The notes below the pieces were generated by a model that saw nothing but the letters and a program-made list of their open reading frames with translations, did not search any database and was not told where the DNA came from. A program made the position numbers and the translations under genes. Below are positions 47,169 through 55,270 of a DNA stretch of 64,000 bases, piece after piece. Origin of the DNA: Sphingobacterium corticibacter (GTDB lineage: Bacteria; Bacteroidota; Bacteroidia; Sphingobacteriales; Sphingobacteriaceae); NCBI RefSeq assembly GCF_003076635.1, contig NZ_QDKG01000003.1, positions 372,001-436,000 on the forward strand, given 5' to 3'. Each line of letters opens with the position of its first letter. Within the stretch, counting starts at the first letter, position 1.

Positions 47169-48638
47169 TTAATTTGATGGTAAGGTAAAATAAAATGTTG
47201 AGCCCTCTCCGACCGTACTATGCAAGCCGTAGGTACCCTGATGCTGATTGATAATCTCTGCGCAGATGTACAGCCCGATTCCTAAACCTTGAAAACGTTC
47301 AGAAGACTCCTCTACACGATAAAATTTATCAAAGATATTTTTATGCTTATGTTCTGGAATACCTATTCCAAAATCGGTAACGCTGACTTTAATTTCATCT
47401 TTTGACTGCTCCGTTTTGATCACTACACGCGCAGAATTGGGTGAATATTTGATCGCATTTGTTAGGTAATTGGTCAATACTTGTTCTACCCGAATTTCAT
47501 CTCCGATCAATTCCTTACTTATTGGTTCACCAATACGCTCGACAGTTAGCTCACCTGTTCCAAAAGTTTGATACATCGTATCAATCACGTTACCAATCAT
47601 AGGCTCTAAAAGAAAAGGCACTTTGTTGATCTTTAGACGACCATTTTCCATCTTCGATATATCCAATAGGTCTACGATCAAACCGTTTAATTTGTTGAGC
47701 TGTGTATGTACTCGCTGGATGTAATTATGTGCATTTTTTTGCTCTTGAGGTTCCAGTATCCTCTCCAAAAGCTGTACATAAGCCTTGATACTAGTTAACG
47801 GTGTCTTAAGTTCATGACTCGCAATACTTAAAAATTCGTCTTTCTTTCTCTCAATATGTTTTCGATCGTCGATATCGGTAAAGGTGCCTACCCATTTCAC
47901 GACAGAATCGCTTTCTTTGATGGGAATGATGCGTAATAGATGAAAACGATAAGTATTAGATCCTAATTCACGAATACGTATCTCACTTTCAAAGGGAGAA
48001 CCACTAAGTAAATGTGGCTGCCAAGCATCTAACAAATAAGGATCTTCGGGATGTGTTTCGGGGAATAATTTTGACGTGACCGAATAATTGAACCACTTAT
48101 TATTAACAAACTCTACTTCTCCAGCAGCATCGGCCATAAAAGCAATTTGGGGCAACGATTCTAGTATAGAGCGCAGATGATCCACGCGCTCTTTTAACAT
48201 ATACTGTGTTCTTTTACGTTCCTCTATCTCCAAACGCAACGCTTTCTCCGTACGATTTAGCGCCAACGTCTGCTCATACAAACGATAAAACGTCTTCACC
48301 TTTAAGATCAAAATATCTGGATCTACGGGTTTAGTGACATAATCTATACCACCCGAAGCATACCCTTGGGTTATGAATTTTTTGTCGGTATTTACGGCTG
48401 ACAGGAAGATTATAGGAATTTCTTTAGTTTTATTAAAGCCGGCAAGCGATTCAGCCACTTCAAAACCATCCATTCCCGGCATTTGAACATCTAAGATGAT
48501 TAATGCGTAATCCGTTTTCAATACCTTCTTTAAGGCTTCCTCACCCGAAGTGGCAGAATCTACTTCAAAACCCTTGCTAGTAAGTAATCGCTCCAGCGAA
48601 TATATATTTTCTATGGTATCGTCAACAATCAGAATCAT
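47169..48638 (-). CDS. REC-PAS-histidine kinase
   Basis: A 489-residue cytoplasmic protein that heads the operon. N-terminal receiver with D50 in IILDVQMPGMDG (1-120), a helical linker, PAS (about 155-260), HisKA with H275 in IASHELKTPLTS, and HATPase (LTNYLTNAIKYS, VTDFGIGI, GLGIGLYI). Because the receiver is N-terminal, it is likely controlled by phosphorylation from another kinase and then signals on, which suits a relay with the hybrid kinase four bases downstream. Confidence 0.92.
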   Translation of the reverse strand: MILIVDDTIENIYSLERLLTSKGFEVDSATSGEEALKKVLKTDYALIILDVQMPGMDGFEVAESLAGFNKTKEIPIIFLSAVNTDKKFITQGYASGGIDYVTKPVDPDILILKVKTFYRLYEQTLALNRTEKALRLEIEERKRTQYMLKERVDHLRSILESLPQIAFMADAAGEVEFVNNKWFNYSVTSKLFPETHPEDPYLLDAWQPHLLSGSPFESEIRIRELGSNTYRFHLLRIIPIKESDSVVKWVGTFTDIDDRKHIERKKDEFLSIASHELKTPLTSIKAYVQLLERILEPQEQKNAHNYIQRVHTQLNKLNGLIVDLLDISKMENGRLKINKVPFLLEPMIGNVIDTMYQTFGTGELTVERIGEPISKELIGDEIRVEQVLTNYLTNAIKYSPNSARVVIKTEQSKDEIKVSVTDFGIGIPEHKHKNIFDKFYRVEESSERFQGLGIGLYICAEIINQHQGTYGLHSTVGEGSTFYFTLPSN

Positions 48639-48851
48639 GTAAGTCTTCTAACACAAGTTTTTACACTAACAGGCTATTAATGCTTTCTCGAATTTTTCTA
48701 AAATAGCATTTTTTTGCGATTAGGTAGCTGCATAGTGAAGTCAGCAAAAATCGCTCCATTTTGGCATTAGGATTTCATTTGATGGGAAAATATTTTTACA
48801 ACATACCTACCATTTCATCTAAGTCCCAATTTGACACGAGGCTACAAAAAA

Positions 48852-48886
48852 AACAGGCATGAACAATAGTATTGTTCTTGCCTGTT
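48852..48886 (-). terminator. intrinsic terminator of the acidic protein gene
   Basis: A 16-base inverted repeat with one mismatch (48852-48867 and 48871-48886), three-base loop. The A-run at 48846-48853 becomes a T-run on the minus strand. It stands 24 bases after the acidic-protein stop. Confidence 0.85.
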
Positions 48887-48909
48887 CTTCAGATATTTGC
48901 ACACGTCTA

Positions 48910-49350
48910 TTATTGTGTTATCGGATTATCTTCGCCATCGGCGTCATCCTTTTTCGGATATCCTTCGGCATCTAAATCGTTCGAAAAATCTTCTGGCTGT
49001 GCGCTAAGCGCCTCATCCATTGGATCGACTTGTAGATCTTCATTGCCTACAACTCGATCCAACTCTTCTAATCGTCCATCTAACTTACTTTCCTTTTCCT
49101 GATACTCACCTTGCGCATAAGGATTGGCTTCATCGTAAAGTGCACCATCTTCTTGCCCTTCGGGTGCAGCCGTATCATACGGTAAAGGGTGATCGTACTC
49201 GCTATCGCCTGACTCGGTATCCAGCTCAAAACTATCTTGCTCTTCGTTGTACTTTAGGGTTTCTCCAGTAGCTTCCGCCTCGTCGCGGATTTCTTCATTA
49301 TCAAATGGCAGCTGTTCTGCGTCGTTTTGTTTGTTATTTTCTTCTGACAT
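48910..49350 (-). CDS. highly acidic, probably disordered small protein
   Basis: A 146-residue protein with 48 Asp/Glu and only about nine Lys/Arg by my count; no signal, helix-rich core or cysteine. It looks intrinsically disordered. I do not recognise a family. A strong ribosome binding site (GAGGAGG, seven bases before the ATG) and a clean terminator support a real gene that is well translated. Acidic disordered proteins may help in desiccation or ionic stress, but that is a guess here. Confidence 0.75.
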   Translation of the reverse strand: MSEENNKQNDAEQLPFDNEEIRDEAEATGETLKYNEEQDSFELDTESGDSEYDHPLPYDTAAPEGQEDGALYDEANPYAQGEYQEKESKLDGRLEELDRVVGNEDLQVDPMDEALSAQPEDFSNDLDAEGYPKKDDADGEDNPITQ

Positions 49351-49357
49351 GGTATGT

Positions 49358-49364
49358 CCTCCTC
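49358..49364 (-). promoter_or_regulatory. strong Shine-Dalgarno sequence of the acidic protein gene
   Basis: On the minus strand this is GAGGAGG, seven bases before the ATG at 49350. Such a full match is unusual here, where most genes have none. It fixes the start. Confidence 0.75.
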
Positions 49365-49449
49365 TATAGATAGTAAAATAAATTGTTTCTCTATTTGAAA
49401 TAACAAAGGAGCGCCGATACCGTTTGCCAGAACTGAAAATTTCGCATTT

Positions 49450-50625
49450 CTAAAAATTCAATTGCGCTTGTAGCCGAAGCAGATTTCCGGTCTGCAAGTT
49501 ATCAGGAAGTTGCTGATCTTCGTAGCGGCGCGACGACATCGTGTACATCGCGACTAATTCGAAATATTTGGAAGGTTGCCATTCTACGCCTAATTCCAAT
49601 TCTTTTACATCATAACTACGTGCATCCTGCTCGTGTTTTTTTCCTCCCTTATACTGTTGCAAACGCGTGAATGGAATCAATATTTGATTTTTAAGACGCG
49701 TCATATACGATAATGTCACGTAACCGCCAGATAGCGATTTAGTATCAATGGCTTGCTGTAAGCCATCATATTCTGGTCCACGACCAATGTTGTACTCGGC
49801 TTGAATACCGAAAGGTTGTGGGTATAATACAAACGAAGCGGCCACACGCTGATCCAAGTAATCTCGATCCGCATCTACACTTACGCCTTCGCTAATACGA
49901 TCTTGCGATATAATGTACCGACCCGTGTAACCTTGCAAACCTGCTTCGACAATCTGATCGCCGACCTCAAATGGATAACTAAATCTGGAAACTACGTGCA
50001 TGCCCTTATTGCCTTCCGGATTATTGGCTGTTTGCCCATTATAAACGCCGAAAGCAAATACACCATAATCTCCAGAACCTTTCAGTCCTCGGGCTATCAA
50101 ATCAGCGAATAGTTTTCTCTTTTCTTGGGGTGCCCAATAAAAGAATACTCCCAAATCCCGTTCGTTGCGCAATGCGCTATTCGTACCATCTGCCCGATCT
50201 AACGGCAATCTATTCTGACTGGATTGCATGTTCTCAAAACCAAATGGCACCTTACTCTGTCCAATACGCAATCTGAATTCATTTTTACTATCCAATCCCA
50301 GATCAAAATAGGCATCTCGAAGCTGCCCAAAGTGCAAACCACCTTGCGCTGAACTAGCAAAATCTGGCTGCAAGTAAAAATAGATTCGATCGTTGAGTTG
50401 GCCTGAAAAAATCAATCGCACGCGACGAAGCATAAAGCCACCGCCTTCTCCCCAACTTGCGTCACATTGTTCACAGCCCAAGTTGGGATTGGTCTCCAAC
50501 AAACGGTTATAGCGCGCTTGTACATAACCACGCATATTGATTGACTGATACCAAGGTTTTTCTTGCGCCATCACGCTTGAAGCAGCCATAAACAGCACAA
50601 AAGAGATAATTCGAAATAGAGACAT
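49450..50625 (-). CDS. OprO/OprP-type phosphate-selective porin family protein
   Basis: A 391-residue outer-membrane beta-barrel. It begins with a signal peptide (MSLFRIISFVLFMAASSVMAQ), then the family motif GYVQARYNRL and LRRVRLIFSGQLNDRIYFYLQPDFAS, and ends with the terminal phenylalanine of an outer-membrane strand (LRLQAQLNF). An extra cysteine pair in LGCEQCDASWG (about 48-56) may form an external disulfide. Porin O/P members pass phosphate or polyphosphate; other anions are possible. Monocistronic in appearance. Confidence 0.88.
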   Translation of the reverse strand: MSLFRIISFVLFMAASSVMAQEKPWYQSINMRGYVQARYNRLLETNPNLGCEQCDASWGEGGGFMLRRVRLIFSGQLNDRIYFYLQPDFASSAQGGLHFGQLRDAYFDLGLDSKNEFRLRIGQSKVPFGFENMQSSQNRLPLDRADGTNSALRNERDLGVFFYWAPQEKRKLFADLIARGLKGSGDYGVFAFGVYNGQTANNPEGNKGMHVVSRFSYPFEVGDQIVEAGLQGYTGRYIISQDRISEGVSVDADRDYLDQRVAASFVLYPQPFGIQAEYNIGRGPEYDGLQQAIDTKSLSGGYVTLSYMTRLKNQILIPFTRLQQYKGGKKHEQDARSYDVKELELGVEWQPSKYFELVAMYTMSSRRYEDQQLPDNLQTGNLLRLQAQLNF

Positions 50626-50873
50626 TTAAACTAAAGATCAATTTAATGTTAAAAGATGTATCGAAAATAATTACTTAATAATACCCTAACATCAAGCATT
50701 ATGTTAATTAACGATATCATAATATTTATTTTATTATTATATAATAACAACTTAACATTTTGTTAATACTAGGTGATGACTTGGATATTTACTAGTTAAC
50801 AAAAAACGAAATCGTGTCGTACTTAAGCAGCTTTGGCAACGTTTTTGGAATTACTTTAGCAAACACATCAACT

Positions 50874-51356
50874 ATGAGATATTCGGTATACCTATTTTTT
50901 GTCGCTGCCTTTCTATTTTGCGCATGTAGTTCACAACGTGCCGGCAGAATCGACAACGCAAATCAAATCAGTATGATTACGATTTCTAGAACTCCATGCT
51001 TTGGCACCTGCCCGGTCTATACGATGCAGATCGATAAAAATTGCGTAGTGACTTTGGATGCAGTGGATCATCTGCCTAACAAAATGAAGGGCTGGTATAA
51101 AGCTAATCTTCCAGAAAAAGAATGGATGGTTTTAGTAAATAAGTTGGAGAAAATGAATTTTAAAGATATGCAAGATAATTACGGTCGCCAAATCACTGAT
51201 TTGCCTTCGGTAAATACAGCGATCACTTTTGCAGATGGCAATGCCAAAAAGATAAACGATTATGGCGCGCGCGGTACGCAGGAGTTAAGTGAATTATACA
51301 CTTACATCGACGCACTCTTAGGTTCACTGGACTGGGAGTCCACAGATCAAAAATAA
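50874..51356 (+). CDS. DUF6438-like lipoprotein
   Basis: A 160-residue predicted lipoprotein. The signal peptide runs to the lipobox FCAC with C18 as lipidated cysteine. The mature part has RTPCFGTCPVYTMQI, matching the DUF6438 pattern with conserved cysteines (about 46-50), and a NYGARGTQEL segment. Function unknown. The ATG at 50874 is used; the open frame extends to a GTG at 50814, which would put a poor extension ahead of the signal peptide. It is followed by a good terminator. Confidence 0.8.
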   Translation: MRYSVYLFFVAAFLFCACSSQRAGRIDNANQISMITISRTPCFGTCPVYTMQIDKNCVVTLDAVDHLPNKMKGWYKANLPEKEWMVLVNKLEKMNFKDMQDNYGRQITDLPSVNTAITFADGNAKKINDYGARGTQELSELYTYIDALLGSLDWESTDQK

Positions 51357-51382
51357 ATAATATCTTTTTCCAACAAATTATT

Positions 51383-51417
51383 AGGCATCACTCGGAAGAG
51401 ATGATGCCTTTTTCTTT
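51383..51417 (+). terminator. intrinsic terminator of the DUF6438 gene
   Basis: Arms 51383-51390 and 51402-51409 (8 pairs) with an 11-base loop, then CTTTTTCTTT. It sits 27 bases after the stop. Confidence 0.8.
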
Positions 51418-51572
51418 GCTTATTATTCACGCAGGCACAACGTTTCAACCTGTAAATTTATCTTAGGTTGTTAAAAATTTACGTAATTGCACTAACATAT
51501 TTTCTATTTTTAGAAAAAACACTATAAAATAGTACTGATAATCAAATAAAAACAAAATCAATTAGATACCGT

Positions 51573-52628
51573 ATGAAACTACTAAAAAGCATGTTGATGA
51601 CGTTAGCAACCTCTTCTCTGATAGTGCAAGCGATACCTTGTACCCGAGTAGTGTATAAAGGTCCGAATGAGACCATTATTACGGCGAGAAGTATGGATTG
51701 GCGTGATGAAATTCCCGCTAACTTGTGGGTTTTCCCAAGAGGAATAAAACGCAGTGGCGAAGTTGGACCAACGTCCATCCAATGGACATCAAAATATGGA
51801 AGTGTTGTGGCTAGTGCTTGGGATATAGCCACTGCTGACGGCATGAACGAAAAAGGCTTAGTAGCTAATGTTTTGTGGTTAGCGGAGTCAAAATATCCAG
51901 CTTTCGAACCAAAATCGGGCGAAAAGGGACTTACTATCGCAGCTTGGGCACAATACGTGTTAGATAATTTTGCTACAGTAAATGAAGCCGTTGCAGTATT
52001 GCAGCAAGAGAAATTCGTCGTGGTAAGCGATGTGATACCAGGTACAGATAAATTTACTACGTTGCATTTATCCATATCCGATAAAACAGGTGACAATGCC
52101 ATCTTCGAATATATCGACGGCAAATTAATGATACATCATGACCCAAGTTATACGGTAATGACGAACTCTCCCGTCTTTGATCAGCAACTTGCTTTGAATG
52201 CTTACTGGCAAGGCATACCGGGCACGATCATGTTGCCGGGAACCAATCGTGCGGCAGATCGATATGTACGCGCATCCTATTATATCAATGCGATCCCACA
52301 AACGGATAATACCAGAAACTCACTAGCGAGTGTATTTAGTGTGATTCGCAATTGTTCCGTACCTTATGGCATTTCTTCTCCATCTGAGCCGAATATTTCC
52401 TCCACCCGATGGAGATCTGTTTCTGACCACAAAAATCTCACCTACTATTTTGAGACGGTCAACGCTCCGAGCGCATTCTGGATTGATCTAAAAACGCTAG
52501 ATTTTAGCAAGCAGGGAAAAGTGCTCAAGCTAGCAGTCGATGGCAATTTTAATCTTGCAGGACTAAGCAATGAACAGCTGGTACCGAAAGAACCATTCCG
52601 ATTTATGGGATTGAATCAAAACAATTAG
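51573..52628 (+). CDS. linear amide C-N hydrolase (choloylglycine hydrolase/penicillin V acylase family)
   Basis: A 351-residue Ntn-hydrolase. A signal peptide ends about VQA (residue 20) just before IPC, so C23 would become the N-terminal nucleophile after processing, as in Gram-negative family members. Matching residues are R39 and D42 in TARSMDWRDE, with the spacing of Arg17 and Asp20 in penicillin V acylase. The enzyme cuts linear amides such as bile salts, penicillin V or N-acyl homoserine lactones; which one applies is unknown. It is transcribed alone. Confidence 0.88.
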   Translation: MKLLKSMLMTLATSSLIVQAIPCTRVVYKGPNETIITARSMDWRDEIPANLWVFPRGIKRSGEVGPTSIQWTSKYGSVVASAWDIATADGMNEKGLVANVLWLAESKYPAFEPKSGEKGLTIAAWAQYVLDNFATVNEAVAVLQQEKFVVVSDVIPGTDKFTTLHLSISDKTGDNAIFEYIDGKLMIHHDPSYTVMTNSPVFDQQLALNAYWQGIPGTIMLPGTNRAADRYVRASYYINAIPQTDNTRNSLASVFSVIRNCSVPYGISSPSEPNISSTRWRSVSDHKNLTYYFETVNAPSAFWIDLKTLDFSKQGKVLKLAVDGNFNLAGLSNEQLVPKEPFRFMGLNQNN

Positions 52629-52803
52629 CTCAAAGCTCCATATTTGCTTACTTACTTGTCAAATAAGAACTTAAATCAGCCTACTCCGTACTATATACAA
52701 TCTTAAAGAAGATATACCCGTTTTGTAATTACAAGAAACGTTCTTTTACTCACACTGTTATACTCATATAAATAGATCGAAAATCCACTTTAAAAAGAAC
52801 ATT

Positions 52804-53034
52804 ATGGCTATTGAAACAGGAAACGAAGGACAAGTAACAAAGCAAATTGAGCAGGCAACTTCGAAGGTGCCATCTACGTCATTTTTAATTGCGGCTGTAG
52901 CAGCTATGGGCGTATCACTTACTTTAAAATGCTTATGCAAAGATAAAAATGCATTATTCGTAGGACAGTGGGCTGCCCCATTTCTATTGTTAGGCGTTTA
53001 CAATAAGATTGTAAAAACAGAAGGACACGATTAA
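52804..53034 (+). CDS. small membrane protein of unknown function
   Basis: A 76-residue protein with two hydrophobic segments (about 27-43 and 50-65) separated by a cysteine-bearing loop KCLCKDKN. The N terminus is hydrophilic. No family recognised. Its frame is supported by a sensible start and a hairpin 44 bases after the stop. A role in envelope stress would fit the neighbours but is not shown by sequence. Confidence 0.6.
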   Translation: MAIETGNEGQVTKQIEQATSKVPSTSFLIAAVAAMGVSLTLKCLCKDKNALFVGQWAAPFLLLGVYNKIVKTEGHD

Positions 53035-53077
53035 TTTATCCTCAACGCTTTTAGCGCTCAAAAAAACATGTATTGCA

Positions 53078-53109
53078 TAATTATGCCTCCTCACTAGGAG
53101 GCATAATTA
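53078..53109 (+). terminator. hairpin downstream of the small membrane protein gene
   Basis: A perfect 14-base inverted repeat (53078-53091 and 53096-53109) with a four-base loop. The T-run is weak (GTTTAAAG), so termination may be partial. Confidence 0.65.
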
Positions 53110-53261
53110 GTTTAAAGCCTTTCGAGTGCGTGGTTAGAATTGACAATTATTGAATTAGTCCGGCAATAAACTTAGCAAAGAGAGCAAATGCTTTCATACA
53201 ACTAAGCAACAAACCATAATAGCTATATACAGGTTATACTACATATACATCACCTTAGCAC

Positions 53262-53972
53262 ATGTCCAAATTTCTTACACTACTGAACCACGAAACATTT
53301 TTCAGCGATGTTTTCCTGCATAATCTGGATTTCAGTTACGCTATCGAGATCATCTTCCGCACCACTGTCATGTTTTCCATTATTCTGATATTCTTGCGAT
53401 TGACGGGAAAGAAAGGTATTCGCCAGCTAAGCATATTTGAAGTGGCGATCATCATTGCGCTGGGCTCAGCAGCAGGAGATCCGATGATTGATCAGGAGAT
53501 GGCCATCATTCCTTCTCTGATTGCCTTTATCTCCACACTGATACTGTACCGTAGCATTACCTACTTTGCAGCCAAATACAGCAAAGTGGAAAGCATTATC
53601 GAAGGTCAGCCTATTTATGTGATTGAAGATGGTAAATTCAGTTTAAATGTAAAAGAGGCACAAACATTGGGCAAAGATGAGTTTTTTGCAGAGATGAGAG
53701 AATCGAACATATCTCATGTGGGTCAAGTGAAGACTGCCATTTTAGAAACGAACGGCAAATTGAGTATCTTTTATTTTGAAAATGATCAAGTCAAATATGG
53801 GCTTCCGATATTGCCAAAAGAATATAATAAGAAATCAGTAGAGATAACGGCACCAGGTCACTATGCTTGTACCACCTGTGGTGAAATAGCAGAATTGCAT
53901 CAACGCGCAACCTGCCCGCGATGCGAAAGTAAAGAGTGGGTAGCTGCATCCAAGGATTGCCGAGTAACATAA
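53262..53972 (+). CDS. DUF421 (YetF-like) membrane protein with C-terminal zinc ribbon
   Basis: A 236-residue protein. Three membrane helices (about 27-47, 58-75 and 80-98) precede the cytoplasmic DUF421 domain, with conserved LRLTGKKGIRQLSIFE and a beta-rich C-terminal fold to about residue 190. The last 40 residues carry a CxxC pair, C203 and C206, and a second, C218 and C221, in a rubredoxin-like ribbon absent from E. coli YcaP or B. subtilis YetF as I know them. The ribbon may bind zinc or iron. The function of DUF421 proteins is not established. Confidence 0.85.
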   Translation: MSKFLTLLNHETFFSDVFLHNLDFSYAIEIIFRTTVMFSIILIFLRLTGKKGIRQLSIFEVAIIIALGSAAGDPMIDQEMAIIPSLIAFISTLILYRSITYFAAKYSKVESIIEGQPIYVIEDGKFSLNVKEAQTLGKDEFFAEMRESNISHVGQVKTAILETNGKLSIFYFENDQVKYGLPILPKEYNKKSVEITAPGHYACTTCGEIAELHQRATCPRCESKEWVAASKDCRVT

Positions 53973-54176
53973 TAATTGGATACGGACTATCACCTGCTAT
54001 TGCCAAGTAATTGCTACACTTAGGGCTGGAATAAATACATAATAGCATCTTTCGTACCTGATTGCATACCGTTATTATACCCGAAAAATAGCTTTCATAA
54101 ACATCAGGGAATGCAAATTGTAATATCTAACGTGGAGCACCTATAAATAAATCACTATTCAACGAAAGGAAAAATT

Positions 54177-54767
54177 ATGATACCAGAGCACAAAAAAGGT
54201 AAAAGGGTCGATTGTTCATCATCTGCCGAATTTTCTACTACAGAAGAAGCAAAGGAATTTTTCTTAGTAGCCAAAGAACGTCTTTTAGGTATAAACGACT
54301 GGAATGAAGTAGCCGTATTACCGTCGTCCGTATTTCAATTGGCAGACAGTAAAGGCGCACACTTGGAGCGAGAAGCACAAGAAGGTGATTTAGTTAAGAT
54401 TGATATATTAGGGCCAGGATTACCCAGCAGCGACGGCTACGACTGGGTTCGCATTGAGCAAATTTTGGAAGAAATCATTGCAAAAAGTCAAAAAGTTTCC
54501 ATCACGCTCAGACCAACCACCGACCCGACGCAGCCGAATGAGGGTATTGCACATTTCTTCAAAAATATCGCCACCTCTACCATTGTATTGGAACAGCAGG
54601 ATAAAGAAGTTTCCGCTCAATATGCTGGCAGAAACGAATTGATCAACGATGAAAATGAGGGAATAGCAGATACGATTCGAAATGCCTTGATCGGATTGGG
54701 CGTAAAATTGGGCGGCTCTTATCCGCAATGGAAAGCTCTAGTGGCAGGACTAGTACAAAAGGATTAA
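54177..54767 (+). CDS. hypothetical protein, 196 residues
   Basis: A cytoplasmic protein without membrane segments. I do not recognise a domain. It has an alpha/beta look, with an acidic middle (about 60-95), a segment SITLRPTTDPTQPNEGIAHF and a terminal GLGVKLGGSYPQWKALVAGL. It follows a GAAAGGA ribosome binding site and ends at a strong terminator, so it is a genuine independent gene. The C-terminal motif looks conserved and would be useful for a family search. Confidence 0.75.
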   Translation: MIPEHKKGKRVDCSSSAEFSTTEEAKEFFLVAKERLLGINDWNEVAVLPSSVFQLADSKGAHLEREAQEGDLVKIDILGPGLPSSDGYDWVRIEQILEEIIAKSQKVSITLRPTTDPTQPNEGIAHFFKNIATSTIVLEQQDKEVSAQYAGRNELINDENEGIADTIRNALIGLGVKLGGSYPQWKALVAGLVQKD

Positions 54768-54768
54768 A

Positions 54769-54834
54769 ATAGCAAAGCCGTTAGTAGAGACGTTGGTGAT
54801 GTCTACTAATGGCTTTGCTATGTCACATTTTTTT
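54769..54834 (+). terminator. intrinsic terminator of the 196-residue protein gene
   Basis: Long stem: 54769-54791 with 54801-54821, one wobble and a two-base bulge, nine-base loop, followed by a T-run at 54828-54834. It begins two bases after the stop. Confidence 0.85.
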
Positions 54835-54916
54835 GCGCTAATATCCAAATAGTAAAAATCCCATCGACACCATTGGGTGGATAGGATTATTAACATAAGG
54901 GTTTATAAAATATCGA

Positions 54917-55213
54917 TTATTTCACAAAATAACGGTGCTCGATGACCGTCGTATCCGGTTTTTCTTCTTCCTTATTAAATGCACTCGTAAGACGACACTT
55001 CCCGGTTACACCGCGGTAAACTAAAGAACCGCCCAATGCAATACCAGAGAAAGAAGTCAAAGGACTACGGAACAAGTTTTTGACACCGACACCTAAAATA
55101 AATCCGCCAGCTATAACAGATAATATACGCTCTGACCCACCCACATTAGCATCGGTACATTCTGCGTCCAATTTATCTTTCAACGTTTCCAATGTTTTAT
55201 TTAAAATACTCAT
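54917..55213 (-). CDS. DUF2892-family small membrane protein
   Basis: A 98-residue protein resembling DUF2892 (YgaP-like transmembrane). It has an N-terminal charged stretch, then two hydrophobic helices (about 30-45 and 50-65) around the GSERILSVIAGGFILGVGV pattern, and the family-typical YRGVTGKCRLTSAFNK. Function is unknown. It lies 57 bases downstream of ispE on the same strand and could share its transcript. Confidence 0.8.
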   Translation of the reverse strand: MSILNKTLETLKDKLDAECTDANVGGSERILSVIAGGFILGVGVKNLFRSPLTSFSGIALGGSLVYRGVTGKCRLTSAFNKEEEKPDTTVIEHRYFVK

Positions 55214-55270
55214 AGCTTTTCAATTTAACTCATGATATAAACATCCTAGAGAGTAAAAAGTTTGAATTTT

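Noticed and set aside
51542..52123. 193-residue reading frame on the minus strand
   Set aside because: It lies wholly antisense to the Ntn amidase gene, which has a signal peptide and catalytic residues; no family resemblance in the antisense protein.
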